DNA of 64,000 nt from Bartonella sp. DGB1. Its GTDB lineage: Bacteria; Pseudomonadota; Alphaproteobacteria; Rhizobiales; Rhizobiaceae. The stretch spans positions 496,001-560,000 of the forward strand of contig NZ_CP166769.1 of assembly GCF_041345015.1 (NCBI RefSeq), read 5' to 3'. Shown here piece after piece: positions 20,492-29,796 of this stretch. A program made the translations under genes and the position numbers. Position 1 is the stretch's first letter; every line of letters begins with the position of its first letter. The notes below the pieces were generated by a model that ran no database searches, was not told where the DNA came from, and was given only the letters and a program-made list of their open reading frames with translations.

Positions 20492-22291
20492 TTATAGGGG
20501 TTTTGTTAATTCTGTTAACCAAGCAGTTTCAGCCTCAGTTAAATAGGAAGATAGTTTAGATAATACAGAAGCATGATAATTATTGAGCCAGTCTAATTCT
20601 TCAGCATCTAATAGCGATGTGTCAATTAATTGTCGACAGAAAGGAACATAGGTAAGAGTTTCAAATGAATGCATTTCTAATTCACCATCCGCAGGAATGG
20701 TAGGAGCACTTACGGCCATAAGATTTTCTAATCTGATACCAAATGCGCCAGCCCGGTAATAACCAGGTTCATTAGATAATATCATACCAGTTTGTAGTTC
20801 TGCCATTCCACGAGAGGATATATTTTGAGGACCTTCATGTACAGCTAAAAATGAACCTACTCCATGACCAGTACCATGAGCATAATTAAAACCATGTTTC
20901 CATAAAGCTATCCTTGCTAATATATCAAGATCTGCGCCCCGGCTATGTGGTATAAATTTTGCTAAAGATAAAGATATTAAACCTTTTAAAACAAGGGTAT
21001 AAAGTTTTTTTATTTCTTGATCATCTACATTGCCTATCGGAATTGTCCGGGTAATATCCGTAGTTCCTTCTTTATATTGACCGCCTGAATCAATTAAAAA
21101 CAATTCTCCAGGACGCAACATTTTATTAGTTTCATTAGTAACTCTATAATGGATAATAGCGCCATGTTCACCAGAACCAGCTATAGTAGAAAAGGACTGA
21201 TCTTCTAATTTACTACCAAAAATTTTTGCTGCTTCTATACGGAAATTAGCTAATTGTTCTGCTGCAGATAATTCAGTTACTTTATTTTCAGGTTGTTGCT
21301 CCACCCAAAATAAAAATTTTGTTACAGCTAAACCATCCCAGAGATGTGCTTTACGCGCACCTTCTAATTCAACTTTATTTTTGCAGGCACGAGGTAACCG
21401 ACAAGGATCCATAGCAAAAATATATTTACCGGATAAATTGTCAATAATTTGAGCAAATTTCTCAGAACATAAAACAGGGTCTAATAAAGCTATTTTATTA
21501 TTTTTTACTAGATTTTCGACGTGAGGTAATAATTCTTGAGGTTTTTTGAACTTACAAACTGGACCAAGGATATTTGTTATATCAGTCGTAATTTTTTCTT
21601 CTTCCATAAAACAGACGATACTTCCAAATCGTTCTACGATGGTAAATCCTAACGCTAATGGAGTATGATCAATATCCTTGCCACGAATATTTAACAACCA
21701 AGCTGTAGAAGAAGGATCGGTTAATATAGTGAAATCAGCTCCTGTTTTAGTTAAGCTTTCTTGAACTAATTTTAATTTATCCTCGCAGCTTTGACCACTA
21801 TATGACATTGGATGTAGATATATTGGATTTAATGGACGGGCGGGTTGATCTACCCAAATGGTATCAACTAAATTTTGTTCTAAAGATACCAGACGAGAAT
21901 TTTTATGTGAGGAGATAGCTTTTTTAAGATTCTCAACTTCATTGATGACATGTAACATAGGATCATATCCTATAGTTAAATTATTACCATATTTGCTTAG
22001 CCAAATATGAGGAGGACAACTAATTAGATCCTCATATTCATACAAAGAAGAATCAGTTTGTTGTTTTACTTGTAAAGTATAACGACCATCTACAAAAATA
22101 ATTGCCCTATCTGCTAATATTAATGCAGCTCCAGCGGATCCAGTAAAACCAGTTAACCAAGCTAAACGCTGTGCATATTCGGCTATATATTCTCCTTGGA
22201 ATTCATCCGCGTGCGGCACTAATAAACAATCTAAATTGTGTTTTGTCATTTCTTGACGTAGTAGATCTAAACGTATTTTAAAATGAGACAT
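20492..22291 (-). CDS. pepP: Xaa-Pro aminopeptidase P (M24B)
   Basis: This metallopeptidase removes an N-terminal residue preceding proline. The 599-residue length and three-part build (two creatinase-like N-terminal domains, the pita-bread M24 domain and a C-terminal extension) match the aminopeptidase P family of eukaryote-like length. Metal ligands are visible: the aspartates in LIDSGGQYKEGTTDITRT, the histidine in HGTGHGVG, and glutamates in SNEPGYY and IRLENL. It lies 32 bases upstream of putA on the same strand, so liberated proline dipeptides could feed proline oxidation; that link is inference. The symbol is given for the activity; the protein is longer than E. coli PepP. Confidence 0.9.
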   Translation of the reverse strand: MSHFKIRLDLLRQEMTKHNLDCLLVPHADEFQGEYIAEYAQRLAWLTGFTGSAGAALILADRAIIFVDGRYTLQVKQQTDSSLYEYEDLISCPPHIWLSKYGNNLTIGYDPMLHVINEVENLKKAISSHKNSRLVSLEQNLVDTIWVDQPARPLNPIYLHPMSYSGQSCEDKLKLVQESLTKTGADFTILTDPSSTAWLLNIRGKDIDHTPLALGFTIVERFGSIVCFMEEEKITTDITNILGPVCKFKKPQELLPHVENLVKNNKIALLDPVLCSEKFAQIIDNLSGKYIFAMDPCRLPRACKNKVELEGARKAHLWDGLAVTKFLFWVEQQPENKVTELSAAEQLANFRIEAAKIFGSKLEDQSFSTIAGSGEHGAIIHYRVTNETNKMLRPGELFLIDSGGQYKEGTTDITRTIPIGNVDDQEIKKLYTLVLKGLISLSLAKFIPHSRGADLDILARIALWKHGFNYAHGTGHGVGSFLAVHEGPQNISSRGMAELQTGMILSNEPGYYRAGAFGIRLENLMAVSAPTIPADGELEMHSFETLTYVPFCRQLIDTSLLDAEELDWLNNYHASVLSKLSSYLTEAETAWLTELTKPL

Positions 22292-22299
22292 TTAAATTC

Positions 22300-23175
22300 C
22301 TATTTGTTTGATGAAAATTCTAAAGCTACCCAGTCACCTAAAGATAATTTATTTTTGCAGAATAGCCCAACCTTATGATAAACGTCAATAACTTTTAAGC
22401 TTTGATCAGTTAAAATACCAGATAATATTACTCGTCCACCATCAGCTAAATGGTTATACATATCAGAAGCAAGTTCGATTAAGGGACCAGCTAAAATATT
22501 AGCTATTATTAAATCATATTTTACATTATGAATTAATCTTGAATCTGAAAAACCATCTGCAACATATGCTTTAATTTGTGTAGTAACATTATTGATTGTA
22601 AAATTTTCTTTAGCTATCTCAATAGCTAAAGGATCAATATCTGTAGCAATTATATGAGGGGCTCCTAGTTTAGCTAAGGCTATAGATAAAATACCGCTAC
22701 CTGTGCCTAAATCTAAACAATAATTAGGTGCTGATTTAGAATAATGGCTTGTAATTAATTGTAAACATAGGTGAGTGGTTTGATGATGACCTGTACCAAA
22801 TGCTTGATTAGCATTTATTTGTATTGAGATTTTATCGTTATCTATTGAAGATTGATCATGGCTACCGTGAACAAAGAAACAACCAGCCTCGATAGGTTTT
22901 AATGTTGATAAACTATGTGCTACCCAATCAATTTCAGGTAATTCTTCTAGCTTCAACTGAGAAAGATAAACCGGAGAAATTTGTGAGATTGCTTTGGTTA
23001 TATGATCTTTTGCTGTAAGAGGAGCATAAATAGAAAATTCAAAAATATTATTTTTTTCATCTAATTCAGTAATACAGATCGGATATTCTTCATCTTCAAA
23101 AATATCAGAAAAAATATGATATAATTCTTCTGCTTGTGAAGTAGATAATTCTAGAGAAAATTTAATTTGTTGCAT
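22300..23175 (-). CDS. prmA: Ribosomal protein L11 methyltransferase PrmA
   Basis: PrmA trimethylates ribosomal protein L11 using S-adenosylmethionine. The 291-residue protein has an N-terminal substrate-recognition domain and a class I methyltransferase domain. Motif I is LDLGTGSGILSIALAKLGA, the acidic loop is ATDIDPLAIEIAKEN, and ANILAGPL is the PrmA version of motif IV. FGTGHHQTTHLCL before motif I is also typical. Its ATG lies inside the 3' end of the sco1-like gene, a 14-base overlap. Confidence 0.92.
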   Translation of the reverse strand: MQQIKFSLELSTSQAEELYHIFSDIFEDEEYPICITELDEKNNIFEFSIYAPLTAKDHITKAISQISPVYLSQLKLEELPEIDWVAHSLSTLKPIEAGCFFVHGSHDQSSIDNDKISIQINANQAFGTGHHQTTHLCLQLITSHYSKSAPNYCLDLGTGSGILSIALAKLGAPHIIATDIDPLAIEIAKENFTINNVTTQIKAYVADGFSDSRLIHNVKYDLIIANILAGPLIELASDMYNHLADGGRVILSGILTDQSLKVIDVYHKVGLFCKNKLSLGDWVALEFSSNK

Positions 23176-23737
23176 CTTTATAACTTAATAAATCTTTTAT
23201 TTTATTCATTGAAAGAATTGGATCTTCGCCGAAAGCTATCCAACTATGTAAGGCACCGCCTTTTTTAAGTAGCATAAAACCGGCTGTATGGTTTAAAGTG
23301 TAATCATTAGGATTTTTTGTGTCATAAAAGACTTTTTTCCAATTAGCACCTAAGTTTTTTAATGCTTTAAATTGTTTTTTTGGTTCATCAGTAATACCTA
23401 CGATTTGACTAGAAAAATTTTCAATATAATCTTTCAATATAGGGAGGCTATCACGCTCAGGATCTACTGTAAAGAACCAGATGTTTAGATCTTTAGTCTG
23501 CTCACCTAGCTCCTCTAACCAAAAGCTTAACTCTAGGAAGGTAGCAGGACAGAAGTCTGGACAATGAGTATAACCAAAAAATACTATTGAGGGCTTTTCA
23601 TGTAAATCTTGTAAGGTTACTATTCTATTATCAGTAGCATGCAATCTAAAATCCTTACCTACAGGAGAAGAATGATAATAATAAACACCGATGAGTAATA
23701 AGAGGAAGGTGATTAATATTAGGAGCAGCTTTTTCAT
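23162..23737 (-). CDS. SCO1/SenC family copper chaperone
   Basis: SCO proteins deliver copper to the CuA site of cytochrome c oxidase or act as thiol reductases in the periplasm. The 191-residue protein has one N-terminal membrane anchor (residues about 4-22) and a thioredoxin-like domain. The copper-binding CPDFC motif is near residue 58 (GYTHCPDFCPATF), and the conserved histidine is in YTLNHTAG. No cytochrome oxidase gene is adjacent; its neighbours are prmA and uvrD. The family is clear; the exact partner is not shown by the sequence. Confidence 0.9.
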   Translation of the reverse strand: MKKLLLILITFLLLLIGVYYYHSSPVGKDFRLHATDNRIVTLQDLHEKPSIVFFGYTHCPDFCPATFLELSFWLEELGEQTKDLNIWFFTVDPERDSLPILKDYIENFSSQIVGITDEPKKQFKALKNLGANWKKVFYDTKNPNDYTLNHTAGFMLLKKGGALHSWIAFGEDPILSMNKIKDLLSYKDATN

Positions 23738-23822
23738 ATGGAAATCTTTCTGATATAGAGGGTATGTTTATTTTACAAAAAAATTCGTTATTAAGCTAGT
23801 AATTTATTAGCTTATCACCATT

Positions 23823-26090
23823 CTATAACGGAGTAACATAATTAGTTAAAACGTTTTTTTCACCAGCTTTATCGAAATTAATAATTAAATTGTCATCATA
23901 GATTTTTAGAATAGTTCCAGAACCAAATTTTAAATGAAATACTCTTTCACCTATAATAAATTGTTTAGCTGGTATAGTTTTATTTTCAAATTGTGGTGAA
24001 GAATTTAGCAATTTAGCAGATTTAGCTAAGGCGGCTCTTTGCCAACCAGGAGTTGGATATCCATTAGGTAATTTATTATGGTTAAAAGAAAATGAATTAT
24101 AACCATTATATTGTGATAAGGAAGTAATTTTATTTATATGTTCTATCGGTAATTCTTGTAAAAAGCGGGAGGGCTGACTTGGTTGATGACGTCCGTGAAT
24201 TCGACGATATTTAACTGAAAAAATGTGTAAATTAATTTTTGCTCTAGTAATACCTACGTAAGCTAGGCGCCTTTCTTCTTCTAATAAAGCGGAGCTTTGG
24301 CTACTTGATAAAATACGTTCATGCGGGAAAATTCCTTCCTCCCAACCGGTTAGAAAAACAGTAGAAAATTCTAATCCTTTAGAGGCATGTAAGGTCATTA
24401 GATTGACCGTATCTTGTGTGTCTATATTATTGTCACGGTCTAAGGTAAGGCTGATATGTTCTAAATATTCATATAAATTATCATAAGAACTTAATGAATT
24501 AACCAATTCTTTTAAATTTTCAGTTCTTTCCTTAGCTTCATCAGAGCTATCCATTTTATATATCGCTGAATAACCTGATTCATCTAAGATAATTTTAGCT
24601 AAATCGGCTGGAGAAAAGTGGTTTAATTCTTTTTGCCAACGTAAAAAATTTTCTATAAAAATTGTTAAAGCGGATTTTGCTTGTTTACTAAGCTCATCAC
24701 TATAAGTTAATTTTTCAGCCGCCGCAAATAAAGAGATATTTTTTAGCCGCGCGTAATCATATATTTTACTTAAACTTTTTGCGCCTAAACCACGTTTTGG
24801 TGTGTTGATTATACGTTCAAAAGCTAAATCATCATTGCTATTTATAGTGAGACGTAAATAAGCTAACGCATCTTTAATTTCCAGTCTTTCGTAGAATTTA
24901 GTGCCGCCAATTATACGATAAGCTATTGATCTAGTAATAAAATATTCTTCTATTTCCCGCATTTGAAATGTTGCACGAACTAATATTGCTATTTCTTTAA
25001 GCGGATGACCTTCTTTATGTAGTTTTTCAATCTCTTTGGCTATAGTTCGGGCTTCATCTTGTGAATCTTGTGTGAAATATACATTTACTAATGGTACATT
25101 AATGTTATTTGCATCAATAGCGGCATATAAATTTTTGCCTAACCTATTTTTATTATGTGCGATTAAATGAGACGCTGCACCTAAAATATGTTTTGTAGAG
25201 CGGTAATTTTTTTCTAATCTTATTATTTTTGCTCCAGGAAAATCTTGATCAAAACGTAAAATATTGCTGATGCTCGCACCACGCCAACCATAGATGGATT
25301 GATCTTCATCGCCAACACAACATAAATTTATAAGGGCATTATTTTCTTTTTTGGAGAGTAATTTTAGCAATTGATATTGTGAAATATTTGTATCTTGATA
25401 TTCATCAACTAAAAAATATTTAAATCTTTGTTGATATTTTTCTAAAATAAGGGGGAATTTTTTGAAAATTTCTATTGGATATAATAATAAGTCACCAAAA
25501 TCGCAGCTATTAAATATTTTCAACCTATCTTGATATTCTGCATAAAGTTCTATAGCTTTACCATTAGCAAATAAATTTGCTTCTGACGGGGGGACGTCTT
25601 CGGGGAGCAGGGCTCTATTCTTCCAATCATCTAGTAATTCTGCAAAAGATTTAACTTTCCAATATTTACTATCGATATTTTTATCAGTGAATATTTGTTT
25701 CAGTAACTTAAGAGAATCGCTTTTATCTAAAATAGTAAAGCTAGAATGTAGACCAAGTAACTCTGCATTTTTACGTAATATTTTAACTCCTAAGGAATGA
25801 AATGTCCCCATCCAATATAGATCAGAGTTTGCATGTGATAACATATGTTGCACACGGGATTTCATTTCATTAGCTGCTTTATTAGTAAAGGTGACTGCAA
25901 AAATCTCATGTGGTTGTGCTAAGTTATTTTGTAAAATATAAGCAATACGACTAGTTAACACACGAGTTTTACCAGTGCCGGCACCAGATAAAACTAATAA
26001 AGGACCTTCGGTAGTAGTTACGGCTAGTTTTTGCTCTTCATTCAGTGAAGATAAATAAGAAAAGTCGTAGGAGATATTGTCATCATGCAT
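23823..26090 (-). CDS. uvrD: UvrD/PcrA-type DNA helicase
   Basis: This superfamily 1A helicase unwinds DNA in excision and mismatch repair and clears recombination intermediates. Motifs in order are the Q motif and Walker A (LSGAGTGKTRVL), FTNKAANEMKSR, FLVDEYQDTN, GDEDQSIYGWRGA, LEKNYRST, LMTLHASKGLEF and AYVGITRAK. The C-terminal Tudor-like segment (FGSGTILKIYDDN) is typical of UvrD/PcrA and absent from Rep. The frame extends to a TTG at 26102, but the ATG at 26090 (MHDDNISYDF) is preferred. This leaves 23 bases to the sspB stop. PcrA would be an equally valid name. Confidence 0.94.
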   Translation of the reverse strand: MHDDNISYDFSYLSSLNEEQKLAVTTTEGPLLVLSGAGTGKTRVLTSRIAYILQNNLAQPHEIFAVTFTNKAANEMKSRVQHMLSHANSDLYWMGTFHSLGVKILRKNAELLGLHSSFTILDKSDSLKLLKQIFTDKNIDSKYWKVKSFAELLDDWKNRALLPEDVPPSEANLFANGKAIELYAEYQDRLKIFNSCDFGDLLLYPIEIFKKFPLILEKYQQRFKYFLVDEYQDTNISQYQLLKLLSKKENNALINLCCVGDEDQSIYGWRGASISNILRFDQDFPGAKIIRLEKNYRSTKHILGAASHLIAHNKNRLGKNLYAAIDANNINVPLVNVYFTQDSQDEARTIAKEIEKLHKEGHPLKEIAILVRATFQMREIEEYFITRSIAYRIIGGTKFYERLEIKDALAYLRLTINSNDDLAFERIINTPKRGLGAKSLSKIYDYARLKNISLFAAAEKLTYSDELSKQAKSALTIFIENFLRWQKELNHFSPADLAKIILDESGYSAIYKMDSSDEAKERTENLKELVNSLSSYDNLYEYLEHISLTLDRDNNIDTQDTVNLMTLHASKGLEFSTVFLTGWEEGIFPHERILSSSQSSALLEEERRLAYVGITRAKINLHIFSVKYRRIHGRHQPSQPSRFLQELPIEHINKITSLSQYNGYNSFSFNHNKLPNGYPTPGWQRAALAKSAKLLNSSPQFENKTIPAKQFIIGERVFHLKFGSGTILKIYDDNLIINFDKAGEKNVLTNYVTPL

Positions 26091-26113
26091 GTAAAAATTC
26101 AATATGGTTAATA

Positions 26114-26641
26114 TTAATCAGCGTCAGGGTTATGTTTTTTACGAAATTCAGCAAGAGAAATTATCTTATTATCTTGTGATGCTGTATCTTTATCTTGTGC
26201 GGTTGTTTCTTGTCTTGATGTTGATACCTTTGGATTTTCAGTAGAGTGACTTTTACTTATTTGTATATTTTCGTTGGTTTTTTTTAAGGTCTGATCAAAT
26301 TCAATTTTAAAAGGCACAGAAGGATCAATAAATTTAATAATAGATTTGAATGGAATAATTAATTTTTCAGGTTGTGAATTAAAGGACAAACATATTTCAA
26401 ACAGCTCGTCATTTACCTTCAAATCCCAAAATTGATGTTGTAACACGATAGTCATTTGTTCAGGGTAATCAGCCTTGAGTTTAGGTGATATAATAACACC
26501 TTTTGTGTTAGTGCAAAATGTAATAAAAAAATAGTGATCTCCTGGTGTTCCAGTTTTGGATATTTCGCTTAATACTGACTTTACTAACATTCTTAAAGAA
26601 TCTTGCATTAGTATATCATAGCGAATATGGTCTTTACTCAT
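26114..26641 (-). CDS. sspB: ClpXP adaptor SspB, alphaproteobacterial type
   Basis: SspB tethers ssrA-tagged proteins to ClpXP for degradation. The first 115 residues form the SspB fold (MSKDHIRYDILMQDSLRMLV, HYFFITFCTNTKGVIISPKLKADYP, MTIVLQHQFWDLKV). A disordered Ser/Thr/Gln-rich linker follows, then a short C-terminal segment (KIISLAEFRKKHNPDAD) in the place of the ClpX-docking tail. At 175 residues it resembles the Caulobacter SspB-alpha type. Notably the permuted ssrA gene lies just upstream on the same strand, so adaptor and tag RNA are neighbours. Confidence 0.92.
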   Translation of the reverse strand: MSKDHIRYDILMQDSLRMLVKSVLSEISKTGTPGDHYFFITFCTNTKGVIISPKLKADYPEQMTIVLQHQFWDLKVNDELFEICLSFNSQPEKLIIPFKSIIKFIDPSVPFKIEFDQTLKKTNENIQISKSHSTENPKVSTSRQETTAQDKDTASQDNKIISLAEFRKKHNPDAD

Positions 26642-26744
26642 TATATTTCCTCATCCATCTTATATTATTAATATATACATATTTTTTAAAATAGGGAAGA
26701 GTATATAATAAGATAATCAAAAATTTTACATAATTATCATGAGA

Positions 26745-27040
26745 AGATGAGAGCTTCTGTTGACAGGTGCCCTCGAACCCCGCTTAAGCTTGCGACAGCT
26801 TAAGACTCAGTTGGAACTATCGCACTACATTAAGCAGCGAGACGTGCTCCCGCATAGTTGTCATTTGCAACTACTAATTAGCCCGATAACGGTGGTACAA
26901 TACCGAGTAAAAAACAATTTTTACGCTTTTGTCGATCCTGTTTCGCCCCCACCATATTCCAACTTATAGGTTGGAATATGGTGGAGGCGCCGGGTACCGC
27001 CCCCGGGTCCAATAAGGTTATTATATTGCCCATTTATTAC
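26745..27040 (-). ncRNA. ssrA: Two-piece (circularly permuted) tmRNA
   Basis: tmRNA rescues stalled ribosomes and adds a degradation tag. Read on the minus strand, the acceptor piece comes first: a five-pair T-stem-like hairpin and an acceptor strand ending CGCCTCCACCA at 26979. A spacer of 28 bases follows (26951-26978), whose hairpin is formed with the acceptor stem. The coding piece then begins GGGGGCGAAACAGGATCGAC at 26950. The tag frame at 26868-26830 reads ANDNYAGARLAA and stop, with the typical ANDN start and LAA end. This permuted order is known from alphaproteobacteria. Outer ends are approximate. The plus-strand frame across this gene (26760-26969) is only a shadow. Confidence 0.93.
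26944..26989 (-). other. tmRNA processing hairpin between acceptor and coding pieces
   Basis: Twenty bases (26944-26963) pair with 26970-26989 around a six-base loop, with a single mismatch that becomes a G-U pair in RNA. The outer seven pairs are the mature acceptor stem joining the two tmRNA pieces; the inner part is the spacer that must be removed to expose CCA at 26979 and the coding 5' end at 26950. The structure is seen directly; the cleavage sites are inferred from known two-piece tmRNAs. Confidence 0.85.
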
Positions 27041-27041
27041 C

Positions 27042-27062
27042 ATAGTTCGCTACGCGAACTAT
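27042..27062. repeat. GC-containing hairpin upstream of ssrA
   Basis: A perfect nine-pair stem, ATAGTTCGC with GCGAACTAT, encloses the three-base loop TAC. No T-run follows on either strand, so it is a poor rho-independent terminator. It lies at the 5' edge of the tmRNA precursor on the minus strand and could be part of its leader or a small palindromic element. Confidence 0.5.
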
Positions 27063-27169
27063 TTCATTATATCAAAACTTATTGTTTAGATAAAGGACTT
27101 TTTTAATGGAACTAATATTACTAACAAGATTTATATTTGTATATGTAATGATAATTAATGGAGTTACAA

Positions 27170-27517
27170 ATGTCAGTTTATGAAAATAACGATTTACAAC
27201 GATATATTAATGATATTGCTCGTTATCTAGGTAATAGCGTAGATGAAGATATTGTAAGAAAATTAGTAGGTTATTTATCAATAGCATTGAAAGGTAAAGA
27301 TGCTCGTTATGTAGCGGCGGGTGATCCAGCTGAATTAGCATATGTTGTTAAAAATTGGGTGCAAAAGATTTTACATGTAGATCCAGAACCAGCAAAGCAA
27401 GCTGTAGATGAAACAGCTTCTCGCATGAGGCAAGATAGCCATAAAAATAGAGTAACTTTTTATTATTTGGTAGCTGAAAAACTTGATAAATTAGAGGAAA
27501 TTAGGAAATTATCTTAA
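27170..27517 (+). CDS. DUF2853 family protein
   Basis: This small helical protein belongs, by recognition of its sequence pattern, to the DUF2853 family found in many proteobacteria; its function is unknown. It has 115 residues from the ATG at 27170 (MSVYENNDLQRYINDIARYL), with KDARYVAAGDPAELAYVVKNW and a C-terminal helix rich in Lys and Glu. An upstream ATG at 27158 would add four residues, but GGAG between the two fits a ribosome site for 27170. It stands alone between ssrA (opposite strand) and thyA. Confidence 0.8.
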   Translation: MSVYENNDLQRYINDIARYLGNSVDEDIVRKLVGYLSIALKGKDARYVAAGDPAELAYVVKNWVQKILHVDPEPAKQAVDETASRMRQDSHKNRVTFYYLVAEKLDKLEEIRKLS

Positions 27518-27578
27518 AATATCTTTTTATGTGGATAATGACTTTTTTTAATTAAGCAAATCTGTTAATCATAATCTT

Positions 27579-28373
27579 ATGAAAAATTATTTAGATTTGT
27601 TAGAATATGTTCTGAATAACGGGACTGACAAGCAAGACCGTACTAATACAGGGGTTAAGTCTATCTTTGGTTATCAGATGCGGTTTGACTTACAGCAAGG
27701 GTTTCCTTTATTAACAACCAAAAAGTTACATTTGCGTTCTATAATTTATGAATTATTGTGGTTCTTAAAAGGAGATACTAATATTAAGTATCTGAATGAA
27801 CATAATGTTTCTATTTGGAATGAATGGGCTGATGAAAACGGTGAGTTAGGTCCAATATATGGTAAACAATGGCGTTCTTGGTTAACTACTGATGGTGCTA
27901 GTATTGATCAAATTAGTAATTTGATCAAACAAATAAATGAAAACCCTGAATCAAGACGTTTGATAATATCTGCTTGGAATCCTGAATTTATTGATAAAAT
28001 GGCGTTGCCTCCTTGTCATTGTATGTTTCAATTTTACGTTGCTGATGGTAAATTGTCATGTCAACTATATCAAAGATCTGCTGATATATTTCTAGGAGTG
28101 CCTTTTAATATTGCGTCTTATTCGCTGTTAACTATGATGGTAGCACAAGTAACTAATTTAAAATTAGGAGACTTCGTTCATAGTTTTGGTGATGCGCATT
28201 TGTATAAAAATCATCTTGAACAAGCTAAAGAGCAATTATCACGGCAGCCTTATCCTTTACCTAGAATGATTATAAATCCTGAGGTAAAAGATATATTTAA
28301 TTTTAATTATGAGGATTTTGAGTTAATTGATTATAAAGCTCATCCACATATAAAAGCTAAGGTTGCGGTGTAA
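27579..28373 (+). CDS. thyA: Thymidylate synthase ThyA
   Basis: ThyA converts dUMP to dTMP using methylene-tetrahydrofolate, leaving dihydrofolate. The 264-residue length equals the E. coli enzyme. Motifs include [47 protein letters not shown], the catalytic cysteine in [13 protein letters not shown], and [19 protein letters not shown]. The stop codon overlaps the folA start by one base (TAATG), so the enzyme that makes dihydrofolate and the one that reduces it are coupled. Confidence 0.97.
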   Translation: MKNYLDLLEYVLNNGTDKQDRTNTGVKSIFGYQMRFDLQQGFPLLTTKKLHLRSIIYELLWFLKGDTNIKYLNEHNVSIWNEWADENGELGPIYGKQWRSWLTTDGASIDQISNLIKQINENPESRRLIISAWNPEFIDKMALPPCHCMFQFYVADGKLSCQLYQRSADIFLGVPFNIASYSLLTMMVAQVTNLKLGDFVHSFGDAHLYKNHLEQAKEQLSRQPYPLPRMIINPEVKDIFNFNYEDFELIDYKAHPHIKAKVAV

Positions 28374-28873
28374 TGATTTCTTTTATTGTTGCCGCTACAG
28401 AAAATCAAGTAATTGGTAATAAAGGTGATATGCCATGGAAATTAAAAAGTGATCTAAAAAGATTTAAACAGATTACTTTAAATCATGTGGTAATAATGGG
28501 ACATGCAACCTTTGTGTCAATTGGAAAAATATTACCTAATAGGCAAAATATAATTATTTCCCGTAATGAAAAATTACATATAGATAATGCTATCGTAGTT
28601 AATAGTCCTGATGCGGCGATTGAAAAAGCATATCAGTTAGTTGGTAAAGATGCTGAAATATTTGTTATTGGTGGTGGTAAAATATTTGAACAATTAATGA
28701 CATATGCTGAGGTGATTTATTTTACTAGGGTATTAGCTAATATAGAAGGTGATACTTATTTTCCTAAGCTAGATAGTGCAAAATGGAAATTAACTTATCA
28801 GGAAAATATAATTGCTAATGAAGGTGATAGTCATGATACAATTTTTCAGATTTATAAAAAAATTAGAAGTTAA
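28373..28873 (+). CDS. folA: Dihydrofolate reductase FolA
   Basis: FolA reduces dihydrofolate to tetrahydrofolate with NADPH. The 166-residue protein has the N-terminal [35 protein letters not shown], which contains the catalytic acidic residue region. VIMGHATFVSIGKILPNRQNIIISR, FVIGGGKIFEQLMTYAEVIYFTRV and a C-terminal DTIFQIYKK strand follow. It follows thyA directly, recycling its product, and precedes miaA by seven bases. Confidence 0.95.
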   Translation: MISFIVAATENQVIGNKGDMPWKLKSDLKRFKQITLNHVVIMGHATFVSIGKILPNRQNIIISRNEKLHIDNAIVVNSPDAAIEKAYQLVGKDAEIFVIGGGKIFEQLMTYAEVIYFTRVLANIEGDTYFPKLDSAKWKLTYQENIIANEGDSHDTIFQIYKKIRS

Positions 28874-28880
28874 TTAGATT

Positions 28881-29783
28881 ATGATAAATCGTAAAATCGT
28901 TTTAATTGCTGGACCAACCGCTAGTGGTAAGTCTGATTTTGCTAATAAAATTGCTAAAAAGCATAATATGGTCATAGTTAATTGTGATTCAATGCAACAA
29001 TATTCACCGTTAGCTATTTTAACAGCTCGCCCAACTATAGAAATACAGCAAGAGATAGAGCATTATTTATATGGATATTTAAACTATGATGAGATATCCT
29101 CTGTAGGTAGATGGTATAATGATGTACGATTTTTGTTACATGATAAATTAAAAAATAAAAATATTGTTTTTGTCGGTGGTACAGGTCTATATTTCCGAGC
29201 TTTAGAAGGGGGCTTGTCAGCTATTCCAGATATCGATGCTAAGCTTAGACAAAAATGGCGTAAGATGTTAAGTGAAATAGGAAGTATAGAATTACATAAA
29301 ATATTACAAACATTAGATAATCCAATAAGTAAAATTATCAAAAATACTGACGGTCAAAGAATTGTTAGAGCGTTAGAAGTAAAAGAATCCACTGAGAAGT
29401 CATTATTATATTGGCAATCTAAAAAGGGTGATAACTTAATAAAAGATTTTTCAATAAAGCGGTATCTATTTATGCCTGAAAGAGATTATCTAACTAGTTT
29501 AATTGAAAAAAGACTTAATATTATGTTACAACATGGTGTTATCCAAGAGGTGGAAGATTTTTTAACATTAAATGTACCATCTGATTCACCTTTAACTAAA
29601 GTGATTGGTGTAGAAGAAATAAAATTATTTTTGCAGAAAAAAATTGACAAATTATCTATGATAGAACTTATAATAAAAAAGACACGTAACTATGCTAAAA
29701 GACAACAAACTTGGTTTAATAATCAATTAGATGATCAATGGCAAAGAATTGAGAATAGTTCTAATTTAGTGACTATAATATAA
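28881..29783 (+). CDS. miaA: tRNA dimethylallyltransferase MiaA
   Basis: MiaA adds an isopentenyl group to A37 of tRNAs that read codons starting with U. The 300-residue protein opens with the P-loop AGPTASGKSDFA, followed by NCDSMQQYSPLAILTARPT and VGGTGLYFRALEGGLSAIPDID. It ends with the RQQTWFNNQL signature (TRNYAKRQQTWF). Its prenyl donor comes from the isoprenoid pathway, and ispG follows 13 bases downstream with ispA beyond. Confidence 0.95.
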   Translation: MINRKIVLIAGPTASGKSDFANKIAKKHNMVIVNCDSMQQYSPLAILTARPTIEIQQEIEHYLYGYLNYDEISSVGRWYNDVRFLLHDKLKNKNIVFVGGTGLYFRALEGGLSAIPDIDAKLRQKWRKMLSEIGSIELHKILQTLDNPISKIIKNTDGQRIVRALEVKESTEKSLLYWQSKKGDNLIKDFSIKRYLFMPERDYLTSLIEKRLNIMLQHGVIQEVEDFLTLNVPSDSPLTKVIGVEEIKLFLQKKIDKLSMIELIIKKTRNYAKRQQTWFNNQLDDQWQRIENSSNLVTII

Positions 29784-29796
29784 AGTATAATAACGG

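Noticed and set aside
26760-26969. Plus-strand open frame of 69 codons
   Set aside because: It runs antisense through the coding piece of the tmRNA; the RNA structure and tag frame explain the sequence.
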